Shown one piece after another: positions 63,899 through 64,000 of a stretch of DNA of 64,000 nt. How positions within the stretch are numbered: position 1 is the first letter of the stretch; every line of letters begins with the position of its first letter. The position numbers were made by a program, and so were the translations under genes. Below the pieces are notes generated by a model. The model ran no database searches, had not been told where the DNA came from, and saw only the letters and a program-made list of their open reading frames with translations. Source of the stretch: Peribacillus sp. FSL E2-0218 (GTDB lineage: Bacteria; Bacillota; Bacilli; Bacillales; DSM-1321); NCBI RefSeq assembly GCF_037992945.1, contig NZ_CP150304.1, positions 2,483,501 to 2,547,500 on the forward strand. Reading direction: 5' to 3'.

Positions 63899-63942
63899 AA
63901 AGCTTAATTTCTCGGTGTTAAATGCGAGAAATTAAGCTTTTC
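63899..63942 (+). terminator. Terminator after the small hydrophobic ORF
   Basis: AAAGCTTAATTTCTCG, 10-base loop, CGAGAAATTAAGCTTT followed by TC. Confidence 0.8.
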
Positions 63943-63975
63943 TTACCGTTGTAAAGATGTTACTCTCTTAGCGAG

Positions 63976-64000
63976 GGAAAAATCTATGGGAGTGCAAAAT
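63976..64000 (+). repeat. 25-bp direct repeat, copy 2 (may continue past the window)
   Basis: Identical to 58938-58962 and reaching the last base. Within it GAGGGAAAAATCT precedes ATG 63986 (MGVQN...), so it may also be the start of a gene cut by the window edge. Confidence 0.85.

Overview
The window reads as chromosome of a Gram-positive, spore-forming member of the Bacillaceae, most like the Peribacillus / Bacillus simplex group. The pointers are strong AGGAGG-type ribosome binding sites, frequent TTG and GTG starts, moderate-to-low GC, a CdaS-type sporulation diadenylate cyclase, a KinB-like sensor kinase and a Sda-like relic. The genus is inference. I saw no rRNA, tRNA or CRISPR array.

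Layout. 1-4.1 kb: end of a polyamine-type ABC transporter (two permeases) followed by glycolate oxidase subunits GlcD and GlcF, tightly spaced. 4.3-6.9 kb: a HEAT-repeat protein, an IS1182-type transposase, a 124-bp GC-rich repeat, inverted copies of a 40-bp terminator-like sequence, and a tiny zinc-ribbon ORF. 7.0-13.4 kb: a sucrose-type regulon (MFS permease, LacI regulator, GH32 sucrase, GH63/GDE-like debranching enzyme) tied together by three copies of one 16-bp LacI palindrome. 13.7-14.4 kb: an AlkD-like protein. 15.0-24.9 kb: a malonate decarboxylase operon (GntR regulator, mdcH, A, B, C, fused D-E, G) followed by a DUF3311 + sodium:solute symporter pair and an M42 peptidase. 25.6-32.5 kb: an RpiR-regulated beta-glucoside PTS operon with both a GH1 and a GH4 6-phospho-beta-glucosidase, a ROK kinase and a 77-residue unknown.

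32.5-37.4 kb is a gene graveyard: several truncated, frameshifted or nonsense-interrupted small genes around one AT-rich Gfo/Idh/MocA oxidoreductase that looks recently inserted. 37.4-48.5 kb is mostly minus-strand: a TPR-like membrane protein, nitronate monooxygenase, acetoacetyl-CoA synthetase, KinB-like kinase, acyl-CoA dehydrogenase, GTPase, tandem PadR-like regulator, methionine aminopeptidase and CdaS. 48.8-57.6 kb holds small stand-alone genes (ferredoxin, VOC proteins, DinB, DUF402, lysozyme-like, GNAT) and a cupin-SDR operon whose first gene, a carboxymuconolactone decarboxylase, is broken.

57.7-64 kb: a DadA-like oxidase, then a LysR regulator divergent from a DASS transporter and an archaeal-type phosphoglycerate-mutase-like enzyme whose usual catalytic serine position is threonine. 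Downstream of that enzyme lie a nonsense-interrupted Sda relic and a degenerate GAPDH N-terminus. A 25-bp direct repeat occurs beside that relic and again at the last base of the window. The most novel candidate systems are the transporter/mutase/LysR cluster and the malonate operon with its unusual transporter.
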